8,999 nt of DNA, taken from assembly GCA_964442355.1 (NCBI GenBank), contig CAYTZS010000212.1, forward strand, positions 1 to 8,999, given 5' to 3'. Below are positions 1 through 6,712 of this stretch, one piece after another. Under the pieces are notes generated by a model. That model saw nothing but the letters and a program-made list of their open reading frames with translations, ran no database searches and was not told the DNA's origin. Position 1 is the stretch's first letter. Every line of letters begins with the position of its first letter. Both the position numbers and the translations under genes were made by a program. Origin of the DNA: UBA6168 sp964442355 (lineage in GTDB: Bacteria; Bacteroidota; Bacteroidia; Chitinophagales; Saprospiraceae).

Positions 1-84
1 GGGGGGGGGGGTGGGGGCCCGACACTGCCCCCCCCACATCCCCCCCCCCCCTCAATTCCCCCCGGGCCGGGGGGCCCCCCCCCC
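1..84. other. Homopolymeric G/C contig end, probably artefactual
   Basis: The stretch consists almost entirely of long G runs and C runs, including 11 G at the very start and C runs of 7 to 13. It codes for nothing and has no balanced base composition. It resembles low-quality read ends or a poorly polished contig edge. Its right part touches the left copy of an imperfect repeat (85-134), so some of it may be a corrupted copy of the hairpin seen at 325-361. Genuine biology is not excluded, but base calls here should not be trusted. Confidence 0.6.
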
Positions 85-134
85 CGCTGCCGGGGAGTAA
101 GGAGATTTTGGGTGCGTTCCGCCCCCAAGCCCCC
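85..134. repeat. Imperfect direct repeat, left copy
   Basis: The segment aligns with 350-395 with a few substitutions and small indels. Both begin CGCTGCCGG, then share a purine-rich stretch, TTGGG, GCGTTCCGCC and a C-rich end. In the right copy the first bases are the 3' arm of a strong hairpin (325-361); the matching 5' arm of this copy would fall in the degraded homopolymeric region. It looks like one of two units of a dispersed intergenic repeat. No coding function is apparent. Confidence 0.55.
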
Positions 135-281
135 TATCCGCTAAACACTTACGAGTACAAGCTCCGCCTAACCAGTAGTTAGCGATGTATGAAAACAGAC
201 AGTGCAGATGGCCAGCTTCGTTGGTGGAATGAAAAAATAATTGTTGGACAAGCTGCCAGTTCGCTACGCCGCTTTTAACAA

Positions 282-316
282 GTGGATTGAAAAATTGCTT
301 CGCATTTTCAATCCAC
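282..316. repeat. Perfect 12-bp inverted repeat (hairpin)
   Basis: GTGGATTGAAAA at 282-293 is exactly complementary to TTTTCAATCCAC at 305-316. Inside, TGC (296-298) and GCA (302-304) can add three more pairs around a TTC loop, leaving a two-base bulge (294-295). There is no T-run after it in either direction that would mark an intrinsic terminator. It lies 8 bases from the next hairpin (325-361), and the two probably belong to one structured intergenic element. Confidence 0.75.
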
Positions 317-324
317 AAATATCT

Positions 325-361
325 CTTCCGGCAGCGTAGCCGTAGGCTGCGCTGCCGGAAG
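325..361. repeat. 17-bp hairpin with 3-nt loop
   Basis: The arms 325-341 and 345-361 pair over 17 positions with a single G-T wobble and a GTA loop. The outer 12 pairs (CTTCCGGCAGCG with CGCTGCCGGAAG) are perfect. It sits about 107 bases past the stop of the minus-strand receptor gene, so it could affect that transcript's 3' end, but there is no U-tract, so a standard rho-independent terminator is unlikely. The right arm is also the beginning of the repeat copy at 350-395. Confidence 0.75.
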
Positions 362-395
362 GAGGGGCATCTTGGGGCGTTCCGCCTCAAACCCC
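350..395. repeat. Imperfect direct repeat, right copy
   Basis: This is the second copy of the repeat at 85-134, sharing CGCTGCCGG, TTGGG and CGTTCCGCC in the same order. Its first 12 bases form the 3' arm of the hairpin at 325-361. The two copies are about 215 bases apart, and the interval between them encodes nothing convincing. Confidence 0.55.
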
Positions 396-467
396 TTTCC
401 TAAGTCACGGATATTTAGCTGTGGGTTAATAGGAGCAACTTGAACCCAGAATTGAGCCAGCATAATA

Positions 468-2903
468 TTACTCACCACTCCCTACCCGCTTGCCTTCCTC
501 CTCCATGCCAGTCGTGCGGTTCCTCGACTTGACGTTTTGGTTGCCAAAACGGTAGCTGGCGCTGAGGCTTACCCGGCGGCTGTCCCAGCGGCCACCACCT
601 TCTGACACCATGCCGTTGAACTTGGAAACGCCGTCCCAGCCGGACTGGTAGAAGATGTCGCTGGCACCTACCCGCAGGTTCAGGCGGTCTTGCAGAAACT
701 TGCGCTGCAAGCCCAGGTCAAGGCTCCAGCTCGTTTCGTACTCGAACACCCCGCCCCAAACACCGGGGCCGCTGAACCATCCCGATACTTCGAATTTGAT
801 GCCCGCCGGGAGGTCGAAGGTTTGCTGCTGGTAGATGTTGTAGGTGAACGCTTGGATGTCCACCACGGCACCGTTGCCATAGTCGGCTTGGTTGTCGAGG
901 TGGGAGGCGCTGAGGCTGAAGTAACCGTTCCACCATTTTGCAAACTCAACGGGGGCGCTGGCGCTGGCGCTCCAGATGGTCTGCGTGGCGAGGTTGTCCC
1001 AGTTGATGAAGCTGGCACGGGGGTCAATCGGGTCGGGGCCGATGAGCCGGGTGATTTGGTCTTCCGTCAGGCTGTAGCCCAGCTTGAAATTGTAGCGATA
1101 GGCCAGCGTGTAGCCCAGTTCCACGTTGTTCACGATTTCAGGCTTGAGGAACGGGTTGCCCTTTTCGTAAGAAAGCTGGCTCAACTGGTTGTTGAACGGG
1201 TTGAGCACGTTGTAGTCCGGGCGATTGATGCGGCGGCCATAGTTCAGGGCGAGGCTGTGCTGCTCGGCCACCTGCCAAGTGAGGCCAGCGCTGGGGAACC
1301 AGCTGAGGTAGTTCAAATCCACGGGCGGCTCCTGCAACTCCGGCAAAAACGCCTGCAAATCGCCCATGGCATCCGTCTGCTCGGCACGGAGGCCAGCGCT
1401 GAAGTTCCATTTTTTGCCCAACGGGCGGGCGTAGTTCACGTAGCCAGCGTACACGTTTTCGTCGTACTCAAAGCGGTTCGAGGAGCGGTCGTTGCGCACG
1501 GGCGTCCCGTTTACCACATCGTAAAACAGGAAGGTGTTGTCGGAGACGACCTTGCTGAACTTGGTGCCGAAGCCTAGTTTGCCCCCCAGGAAATCGTCCT
1601 CGTAATCGGCCTTGAAGGTGTAAATGTCAATGTCCGACGGCATGTCGAAGCTGTTGATGACTTCGGTGAGCACCACGTCTTCGCCAGCATCGAAGTACTG
1701 GTTGGGCTGGTAGCGCTTGCTCTTGTTGCGGTAGGCGCCGTAGTCGAGGTCAATGTTCAGGCTGCGGCCCTTGGCGTTGTCGAAGCGGTAGTTGAGGTTG
1801 TAGGTGGTTTGCCGATTGCTGTGGTCGCCAGCGGTTTTGGCCACCAGCAAGCTGTCAACCACGTTCGGCGTGTTTTGGTTGGAAATGGCGATGCGGTTCT
1901 CGGAATCGCTCTCCCTGCTGCCGCCGTTGGCACTCACGAGAAAGCCCAGCGTGTGGTTTTTTGCCAAGAAGAAATCAATACCACCCCTGGCGTTGAGGTA
2001 GTTCCAGTCGTTGACGTTCTCGTTGGTTTCCTTCAACTGAATGCCGTTTTGGAAGCTGAGGAACTTCATGTCGTTGAAGCCGCCGCCGTCACCAGCGCCC
2101 ACGTTTGCGAAGGCGTTCAACTTTTTGTTGCGGTAGTTGCCGTTGGCGGAGGTGTTGAGGCGGCTGTAGCGGCCCGTGTTCGGCGAGATGTTCACCGAGC
2201 CGTTGGCGCCCGAGTTTTTGTCCTTTTTCAGGCGGATGTCGATGATGCCCGCATTGCCCTCAGCCTCGTACTTCGCCCCAGGGTTGGTGATGATGTCGAA
2301 GCGGTCAATCTGCTCGGCGGGCAGGTTTTGGAGGTAGTTGCTGAGGTCTTGCCCGGTGAGCGGGAGGCGTTTACCATCCACGTAAAGCAGCACCCCGGCC
2401 CGCCCCAGCACGTTGATGTTGTCGTTGTTGTCAACGGTCACGCTCGGCGCCTTTCGCAGCAGCGCCAAGGCATCCGAGCCAGCGCTGTTGATGGTGCCCT
2501 CCACGTTGAACACCGTGCGGTCGGGCTTTACCTCCACCATCGAGCGGGTGGTGGTGACGGTGGCCGTGGCCAGCTCCACCGCCGCCGCCGGAAACGCCAG
2601 CGAGCCGAGGTCGAGCGCTTGGCCGTCCGTGACCGTGATACCGTCCTTGCGGAAGTCGGACAAGCCCACGAAAGTGGCCATGAGCGAGTAGTTCCCGGCC
2701 TTCAGCCCCCGGAGCTGGAACTGCCCGGCTTCGTCGGTGGTCTCCACTTTTTGTAGCAGGCTGTCGGCCACGTTGAACAGCGCCACGTTGGCAAACACCA
2801 CGGGGGCACCGTCGGCATCTTTGAGCTGGCCTTTGATACTGGAAGTTTGTGCTTGCGCAATGGCAGCGAGGAACAGGAATAAACAGAGGTTGATGGTCTT
2901 CAT
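468..2903 (-). CDS. TonB-dependent-receptor-like outer membrane beta-barrel protein
   Basis: This 811-residue protein is predicted to sit in the outer membrane and probably imports or binds a ligand that cannot be named from sequence. A signal peptide is clear (hydrophobic LCLFLFLAAI, cleavage after AQA near residue 18). Residues about 22-105 match a carboxypeptidase-regulatory-like beta domain. Residues about 120-227 are the plug-like region, with the typical VLLYVDGKRLP (171-181) and NPGAKYEAEGNAGIIDI (207-223). The rest is a beta-barrel rich in alternating aromatic strands, ending in SASYRFGNQNVK and a basic/acidic tail typical of the Bacteroidota OMP_b-brl_3 (PF14905-type) family. Length is normal for that family and both ends look complete. 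No SusD-like lipoprotein is adjacent, so this is not a standard SusCD polysaccharide locus. Start ATG is chosen because it directly precedes the signal peptide. The gene stands alone and diverges from the helicase. Confidence 0.9.
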   Translation of the reverse strand: MKTINLCLFLFLAAIAQAQTSSIKGQLKDADGAPVVFANVALFNVADSLLQKVETTDEAGQFQLRGLKAGNYSLMATFVGLSDFRKDGITVTDGQALDLGSLAFPAAAVELATATVTTTRSMVEVKPDRTVFNVEGTINSAGSDALALLRKAPSVTVDNNDNINVLGRAGVLLYVDGKRLPLTGQDLSNYLQNLPAEQIDRFDIITNPGAKYEAEGNAGIIDIRLKKDKNSGANGSVNISPNTGRYSRLNTSANGNYRNKKLNAFANVGAGDGGGFNDMKFLSFQNGIQLKETNENVNDWNYLNARGGIDFFLAKNHTLGFLVSANGGSRESDSENRIAISNQNTPNVVDSLLVAKTAGDHSNRQTTYNLNYRFDNAKGRSLNIDLDYGAYRNKSKRYQPNQYFDAGEDVVLTEVINSFDMPSDIDIYTFKADYEDDFLGGKLGFGTKFSKVVSDNTFLFYDVVNGTPVRNDRSSNRFEYDENVYAGYVNYARPLGKKWNFSAGLRAEQTDAMGDLQAFLPELQEPPVDLNYLSWFPSAGLTWQVAEQHSLALNYGRRINRPDYNVLNPFNNQLSQLSYEKGNPFLKPEIVNNVELGYTLAYRYNFKLGYSLTEDQITRLIGPDPIDPRASFINWDNLATQTIWSASASAPVEFAKWWNGYFSLSASHLDNQADYGNGAVVDIQAFTYNIYQQQTFDLPAGIKFEVSGWFSGPGVWGGVFEYETSWSLDLGLQRKFLQDRLNLRVGASDIFYQSGWDGVSKFNGMVSEGGGRWDSRRVSLSASYRFGNQNVKSRNRTTGMEEEGKRVGSGE

Positions 2904-3014
2904 ACTTTTTTAGTCAGGTGAAAAATGTGAGATGAAAGGACAAATCAGCAACGAGAAAGTTGCGGGCGACTGTTTTTTTTGACGAAGTTCGGGATTGAGT
3001 GGACGATGGGGAGA

Positions 3015-3024
3015 NNNNNNNNNN
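3015..3024. other. Scaffold gap (10 N)
   Basis: Exactly ten N separate the receptor-containing contig from a short contig (3025-3514). A fixed-length run of this kind is a placeholder; the true distance is unknown. It lies upstream of the receptor start, so promoter elements of that gene further than about 110 bases out may be missing or displaced. Confidence 0.95.
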
Positions 3025-3076
3025 CGAAGTATCGCTCGTTCATCGCTCCGTGGTGCAACCCCGACTTGACTGTGAA

Positions 3077-3157
3077 GCACACGGATGACACGGATTGGAC
3101 ACGGATTTACAAAGCATTAAAACCGAAATCCGTGTCCAATCCGTGTCATCCGTGTGC
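3077..3157. repeat. Perfect 32-bp inverted repeat made of ACACGGAT units
   Basis: Arms 3077-3108 and 3126-3157 are perfectly complementary over 32 bases, with a 17-base loop (3109-3125). Each arm contains three copies of the same 8-mer: ACACGGAT at 3079, 3088 and 3099 on the left, and ATCCGTGT at 3128, 3139 and 3148 on the right, spaced 9 and 11 bases. Related short 'cacggat' tandem units are, from memory, common intergenic repeats in several environmental phyla. It lies between divergent genes and 74 bases before the helicase ATG. Transcribed in either direction it would form a very stable stem. No T-run follows, so a classical terminator is not evident. Confidence 0.9.
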
Positions 3158-3231
3158 CGAGTGTACCTAAGTTGACGACACTATCTCAAAAGCACCCCAC
3201 AAGCCATTACCTTCGCCGCAAATACTTGACA

Positions 3232-4518
3232 ATGACATTTTCCGAGCTCGGCTTATCCGCCCCCCTGTTGGCACTGGTGAAAAAGAACGGCTACGAAACG
3301 CCCCGGCCCATCCAAGCGGCTGCCATACCTGCGATATTGGCGGGGAAGGACGTTCTGGGCGTGGCCCAAACAGGTTCGGGCAAGACGGCCAGTTTCGCCT
3401 TGCCGGTCCTGCAACTGGTCAAGCCCGCCGAGAAACGTGTTATTCAGGTGCTTGTCCTGGCGCCATCGCGTGAACTGGCCATGCAGCTGGAGCGCGCTTT
3501 CAAGGCGTATGGGCNNNNNNNNNNCAAGACGGCCAGTTTTGCCTTGCCCATCTTGCAGCAATTCCAGCAAAAACCGCCAGCCAAGAACCGACACATCACC
3601 GCCTTGGTGCTGGTACCCACAAGGGAACTGGCCGTGCAGGTCGGCGAGGTTTTCCAGTTGTTCAGCGAGGGCCTGCCCCGCCCCGTCAAATGCCTGTCGG
3701 TCTTCGGTGGGGTGTCCATCAACCCGCAGATGATACAAATGCAGGGCGTCGAAATCCTCGTGGCCACGCCGGGCCGCCTGTTGGACTTGGTGTCCAGCAA
3801 GGCCATGCGCCTGTCTGAAATCGACATACTGGTGCTGGACGAAGCCGACAAGATGCTCAACATGGGCTTCCGGGACGAGATGAATTCGATATTCAAGCTG
3901 CTGCCACAAAAACGCCAAAACCTCTTGTTCTCGGCCACCCTCGGCAAGGAGGTGAACACCATTACCGAGATGCTGCTGCACGACCCCGTGAAAGTGGAGA
4001 TAGCGCAGGAAGTCGAGAACCTGGACCTGATACGCCAAGTGGGCTATTTCGTGACCGACGCCCGCAAAGGGCCGCTGTTGCGGTACCTGATTAAATCGCA
4101 AAACATGCAGCAGGTCTTGGTCTTCACCTCCTCCATCCACAAGGCGGATTTGGTGGCGCACAAACTGAAAAACAACGGCATCAAAGCGCTTGCCCTGCAC
4201 AGCGAGAAAAGCCAGGGCGCACGGACGGAGGCGCTGCGCCATCTCAAATCCGGCGAAATAAACGTGCTCGTGGCCACCGATTTGATGTCACGAGGCATCG
4301 ACATACCCGCCCTGCCCGTGGTCATCAACTACGAGCTGCCCCGCTCGCCCAAGGATTTCGTGCACCGCATTGGCCGCACGGGCCGTGCTGGCGTGGAGGG
4401 CCTGGCCATCTCCTTCGTGGAGAAAGCGGAGGAGCCGCATTTTTATGTCATCCAGAAGAAAATGGGCCGGCGGGTGGCGCTGGAGGAAACGGACGAGCTG
4501 GATTTGCATGGGTATTAG
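3232..4518 (+). CDS. DEAD-box RNA helicase; chimeric reading frame across a gap
   Basis: The product would be an ATP-dependent RNA helicase acting on cytosolic RNA structures (ribosome assembly or RNA decay). From ATG 3232: Q motif GYETPRPIQ (20-28), motif I AQTGSGKT (45-52), motif Ia PSRELA (78-83), then the N gap (residues 95-98). After the gap the protein restarts inside motif I (KTASFALPIL, 99-108) and repeats motif Ia as PTRELA (129-134), then TPGR (179-182), DEAD (203-206), SAT (234-236), ATDLMSRGID (~338-347) and HRIGRTGR (~368-375), ending at TAG. A single helicase does not carry motif I and Ia twice, and the two versions differ too much to be alleles, so 3232-3514 and 3525-4518 most likely belong to two paralogous genes. 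The open frame over the ten N is chance. Upstream GTG 3154 is in frame but lies inside the inverted repeat and adds 26 unrelated residues; ATG 3232 begins with the conserved MTFSELGLS-type start. A plain RhlE/SrmB-like class is likely, but no gene symbol is assigned. Confidence 0.85.
   Translation: MTFSELGLSAPLLALVKKNGYETPRPIQAAAIPAILAGKDVLGVAQTGSGKTASFALPVLQLVKPAEKRVIQVLVLAPSRELAMQLERAFKAYGXXXXKTASFALPILQQFQQKPPAKNRHITALVLVPTRELAVQVGEVFQLFSEGLPRPVKCLSVFGGVSINPQMIQMQGVEILVATPGRLLDLVSSKAMRLSEIDILVLDEADKMLNMGFRDEMNSIFKLLPQKRQNLLFSATLGKEVNTITEMLLHDPVKVEIAQEVENLDLIRQVGYFVTDARKGPLLRYLIKSQNMQQVLVFTSSIHKADLVAHKLKNNGIKALALHSEKSQGARTEALRHLKSGEINVLVATDLMSRGIDIPALPVVINYELPRSPKDFVHRIGRTGRAGVEGLAISFVEKAEEPHFYVIQKKMGRRVALEETDELDLHGY
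3515..3524. other. Scaffold gap (10 N) inside helicase frame
   Basis: Ten N join a 490-base contig (3025-3514) to the next contig. Bases 3525-3539 immediately after the gap (CAAGACGGCCAGTTT) are identical to 3382-3396 before the gap, both coding for the motif I tail. A contig edge at a sequence shared by paralogues is a typical assembly break. The missing sequence would include the 3' part of one helicase gene and the 5' part of another. Confidence 0.95.
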
Positions 4519-4922
4519 CGGGCAAGAGGCCGATAGCCCGTGCTTCATAAATCCACTAGCTGTACATTGGTGAATAGAACTGCGCCTCACAGGCCAAAGT
4601 ATGCGACAAAAAAGGCTGGACAGATGATAATGTAGAGCGGATGCTGCATACCCGCTGACCATAAATCTTCCCGACTTAGATGCCAAATCTTTGCAGGACA
4701 ATGCTCTCGCAGAAAGTTTCATTACATGAGAACAATGCAAGCGTTTCTGCTAGTCCAGTTAGAAATGTTCAGAACTCACAGAAAAACGGGAGTCAGCTGC
4801 TTTACAGGAAGCTAAGAATTTTACAAACCTGTCGGTGAAGAGTTGCTTTTTAGCAGGTGAAAAGGGAACAATCCAAAACAAAACTGATTTTTGGGATTTC
4901 CGCAGGCTTTTGCGGAAACCAA
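4519..4922. other. Intergenic stretch with no recognised gene
   Basis: About 400 bases between the helicase stop and the tRNA terminator. Reading both strands gives only short frames with no recognisable motif. A weak stem of CGGGC (4519-4523) with GCCCG (4536-4540) sits directly after the helicase stop codon, but has a 12-base loop and no T-run. I see no RNA gene, repeat or insertion-sequence end. Confidence 0.5.
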
Positions 4923-4923
4923 C

Positions 4924-4960
4924 AAAAAAGGACTCACGAATGCACGATTCGCAAGTCCTT
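4924..4960 (-). terminator. Intrinsic terminator downstream of tRNA-Gly
   Basis: Read on the minus strand, AAGGACT...AGTCCTT brackets CGAAT...ATTCG around a CGTGC loop and is followed directly by a T-run. Between the two stems are TG and TG, which form U-G and G-U wobbles in the minus-strand RNA but C-A mismatches on the plus strand. The hairpin is therefore stable only for transcripts running out of the tRNA. It begins 13 bases beyond the mature tRNA 3' end. Confidence 0.75.
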
Positions 4961-4972
4961 GATTATCAAGCG

Positions 4973-5045
4973 AGCGGAAAATGGGATTCGAACCCACGGC
5001 CCTCAGCTTGGGAAGCTGATGCTCTACCAACTGAGCTACTTCCGC
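4973..5045 (-). tRNA. tRNA-Gly (anticodon CCC)
   Basis: The minus strand folds into a complete 73-base cloverleaf: acceptor GCGGAAG with TTTCCGC (one wobble), D arm GCTC-AGTTGGTA-GAGC, anticodon arm TCAGC-TTCCCAA-GCTGA, variable GGGCC, T arm GTGGG-TTCGAAT-CCCAT, and U at the discriminator position as usual for glycine tRNAs. Anticodon CCC reads GGG codons. The CCA end is not encoded and would be added by the nucleotidyltransferase. A terminator follows at 4924-4960, and a candidate -7 box lies just upstream. Confidence 0.95.
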
Positions 5046-5053
5046 CTGATTTG

Positions 5054-5061
5054 CAATGGTA
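5054..5061 (-). promoter_or_regulatory. Candidate -7 box for tRNA-Gly
   Basis: On the minus strand TACCATTG ends 8 bases before the tRNA 5' end. It matches the Bacteroidota -7 consensus TAnnTTTG at all but one fixed position. A TTCG 17 bases further upstream is a one-mismatch candidate for the -33 TTTG. Distance to the tRNA is right for a primary start just ahead of the mature end, but the match is short and could occur by chance. Confidence 0.35.
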
Positions 5062-5144
5062 AAATTAACGCTGGGCAGCGAATACCCAACCTGAACCAGC
5101 TCTTCCAAGTCATGCTGCGCTAGACTTGCGACAGCTCGTACCTA

Positions 5145-6524
5145 TTACAGCGATGCATTATCAATCCGCTCGTTTATCCCCCGCCTCAATTCAAATGCCC
5201 GCTCCAGTTCCTTGTTGAGGTCGTTGATAGGGTCGATATAAACGTGATATGCCCAATGCTCCATATAGTCCAAAAACGATTGTGGGGCACGAATTTGAAA
5301 CTCAGGCAATGCACCAAGAATGCCCGCTATACATTCGCTCACCAAGTCGTCACGCAGGAAGTTGATGAGCCGGAACTCCTCCACACCTACCGGGTCCAGC
5401 TCTTCCTCTTCCGACTTTCTGCGTTCCACGTAGTCGTTTTGATAGTCAGGGAAAATACTTTTCATGCGCATTTCCTCTCTTAGGTTGGGCAGGAAATCTC
5501 GCTCGTTGGCCAGGTACGATGCCAGCACAGGCGTAAGGTCGTGCCCCATGCGCCGAAGCCCACGCAGCATGGCCGGGTGCCTTGGCCTTGGCGAACTGGA
5601 TGCCCTGTAGCATTCCATGGCATCGGCATAGATGTCGGGAAAGTACAACATGGCCTCTTGTATCAAGCATTCGAAATTGATATCGTTGTACCATTCTCCC
5701 TCGGCGCAGGTCAGCTTGTACCAGACACTCACCCTGTTACAGCCCCTCGACTCCCATTCTTCCACAAACTCCACAATTTCCACGCAAAAAATGGGGCTCT
5801 CCTCGCAACCCTTGACCGGGGATTTTTTGCGGTAGTCCAAATAAAACCGGCGGCGGCCCGCCAAGGTGGTCAGGTTGTTCTCGTCGTCCTCGTCATATTC
5901 CGCTTCGATACCCATTTGCTCCAATTGCTCCAATTTCGACACTGCCATATCCACCATCACCACGGCATAGTTGTTCAGGCAAGTGTTGAAGCTGCGCATC
6001 AGCTCAGTTTCCAAAAGATTGAAGGTAGGCAGATAATCCAGTGCAAGCTCCTTGATGGCCTTGTACACCTTGCGGGCTACTTTTTTTCTCGTGGCCAGTT
6101 GCTCCCCAAAATCGAGCATGTCTTCGTCCTTGGTCATGGAACTTTGGATTTCATAAACGGTTCTTCTTTCCTGGTTTTTCCCATGCTTTTTAATCCAATT
6201 GGCGATATGTTCCAAGTCGGCATTGTCAAATAAAACATACAATAGCCTCGAAATATCGAACCCGTCCTGCTCCAGCGCCCGAATGAGCCGGGTATCGCTA
6301 TTGTAGAACTCCTCTATATCAGCCAATAGGTTCTGCAAATATCGGTACAGCCTTGGCTCGTGCTTCTTGCAGGCGTCCACCATCTCCGACAGGTGATACC
6401 GAAACTGTACCGTGCCCTCCCGGCAGGAGAATATGATCAGGAAATAAATGTGGTCGTGGTCTGCTGCATGGCTGCCATAAGGGTTGAAGTACTCGTATTC
6501 TTCGATGCAATAGATGGGTTTCAT
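5145..6524 (-). CDS. Hypothetical protein, 459 aa, soluble, uncharacterised
   Basis: I do not recognise this protein. It has no signal peptide and no membrane segment, and is rich in charged, helix-favouring sequence, so it is probably cytosolic. Visible features are an N-terminal segment rich in aromatics (YCIEEYEYFNPYG, 5-17), a helical region about 55-205, an acidic patch EYDEDDEN (209-216), and a central region 240-305 holding six of its eleven cysteines (240, 247, 262, 273, 286, 305). The spacing does not match a standard zinc finger. The last third (about 335-459) is helical with an EEEEL patch (372-376). No nuclease, kinase, NTPase or DNA-binding motif is apparent. It diverges from the membrane protein at 6969 across a 444-base region and ends 99 bases upstream of the tRNA on the same strand. 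Start ATG 6524 is the first in the frame; composition by eye is less GC-rich than the receptor and helicase. Confidence 0.75.
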   Translation of the reverse strand: MKPIYCIEEYEYFNPYGSHAADHDHIYFLIIFSCREGTVQFRYHLSEMVDACKKHEPRLYRYLQNLLADIEEFYNSDTRLIRALEQDGFDISRLLYVLFDNADLEHIANWIKKHGKNQERRTVYEIQSSMTKDEDMLDFGEQLATRKKVARKVYKAIKELALDYLPTFNLLETELMRSFNTCLNNYAVVMVDMAVSKLEQLEQMGIEAEYDEDDENNLTTLAGRRRFYLDYRKKSPVKGCEESPIFCVEIVEFVEEWESRGCNRVSVWYKLTCAEGEWYNDINFECLIQEAMLYFPDIYADAMECYRASSSPRPRHPAMLRGLRRMGHDLTPVLASYLANERDFLPNLREEMRMKSIFPDYQNDYVERRKSEEEELDPVGVEEFRLINFLRDDLVSECIAGILGALPEFQIRAPQSFLDYMEHWAYHVYIDPINDLNKELERAFELRRGINERIDNASL

Positions 6525-6575
6525 GCACTTTCATTTTGGTGGTGGTTGGATGCACTATGGTGGCGAAGATAAATA

Positions 6576-6607
6576 GATTTACGATTTTATACTTACGATT
6601 TACGATT
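6576..6607. repeat. 11-bp direct repeat GATTTACGATT, two copies
   Basis: GATTTACGATT occurs at 6576-6586 and again at 6597-6607, exactly 21 bases apart (two helical turns), within an AT-rich stretch 52 bases upstream of the start of the minus-strand hypothetical gene. This could be a paired operator for a dimeric regulator, or a simple AT-rich dispersed intergenic repeat. The sequence alone does not decide. Confidence 0.5.
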
Positions 6608-6712
6608 GAACAACTGCCTGAATTTCAATTGGTTGCATCTAATTCTAAACCAATTTTAATGAATGACTTAAGGGTTTTGGTTATGTGTTTCGGGCGAAGT
6701 GGAGCAGTTTCG

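Noticed and set aside
52..390. Minus-strand 112-residue frame
   Set aside because: It reads through the homopolymer tract and both hairpins; no recognisable motif, and its sequence is explained by repeats.
690..2756. Long plus-strand frames (690-1577 and 1809-2756) opposite the receptor gene
   Set aside because: They are antisense to a well-supported 811-residue protein; their translations are Val/Ala/Glu/His-rich low-complexity sequence without motifs, as expected from GC-rich coding shadow.
468..2903. SusC of a polysaccharide-utilisation locus
   Set aside because: The protein is shorter than typical SusC, matches the OMP_b-brl_3-type barrel instead, and no SusD or glycoside hydrolase gene is adjacent.
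3208..3215. TACCTTCG as a -7 box for the helicase
   Set aside because: One mismatch to TAnnTTTG but no -33 TTTG at suitable distance; too weak to annotate.
3154..3231. In-frame upstream GTG start for the helicase
   Set aside because: The GTG lies in the right arm of the inverted repeat and the added 26 residues are unlike the helicase N-terminus; ATG 3232 gives the expected start.
3253..4242. Minus-strand 329-residue frame opposite the helicase
   Set aside because: It runs through the N gap, is antisense to clear helicase motifs and has shadow-type composition.
4519..4540. Hairpin after the helicase stop as a terminator
   Set aside because: Only a 5-bp stem with a 12-base loop and no T-run.
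4288..4740. Minus-strand 150-residue frame extending past the helicase 3' end
   Set aside because: Half of it is antisense to the helicase and the remainder shows no motif or plausible start context.
4835..5123. Small frames over the tRNA on both strands
   Set aside because: Their conserved-looking peptides are translations of the tRNA-Gly gene, a common false annotation.
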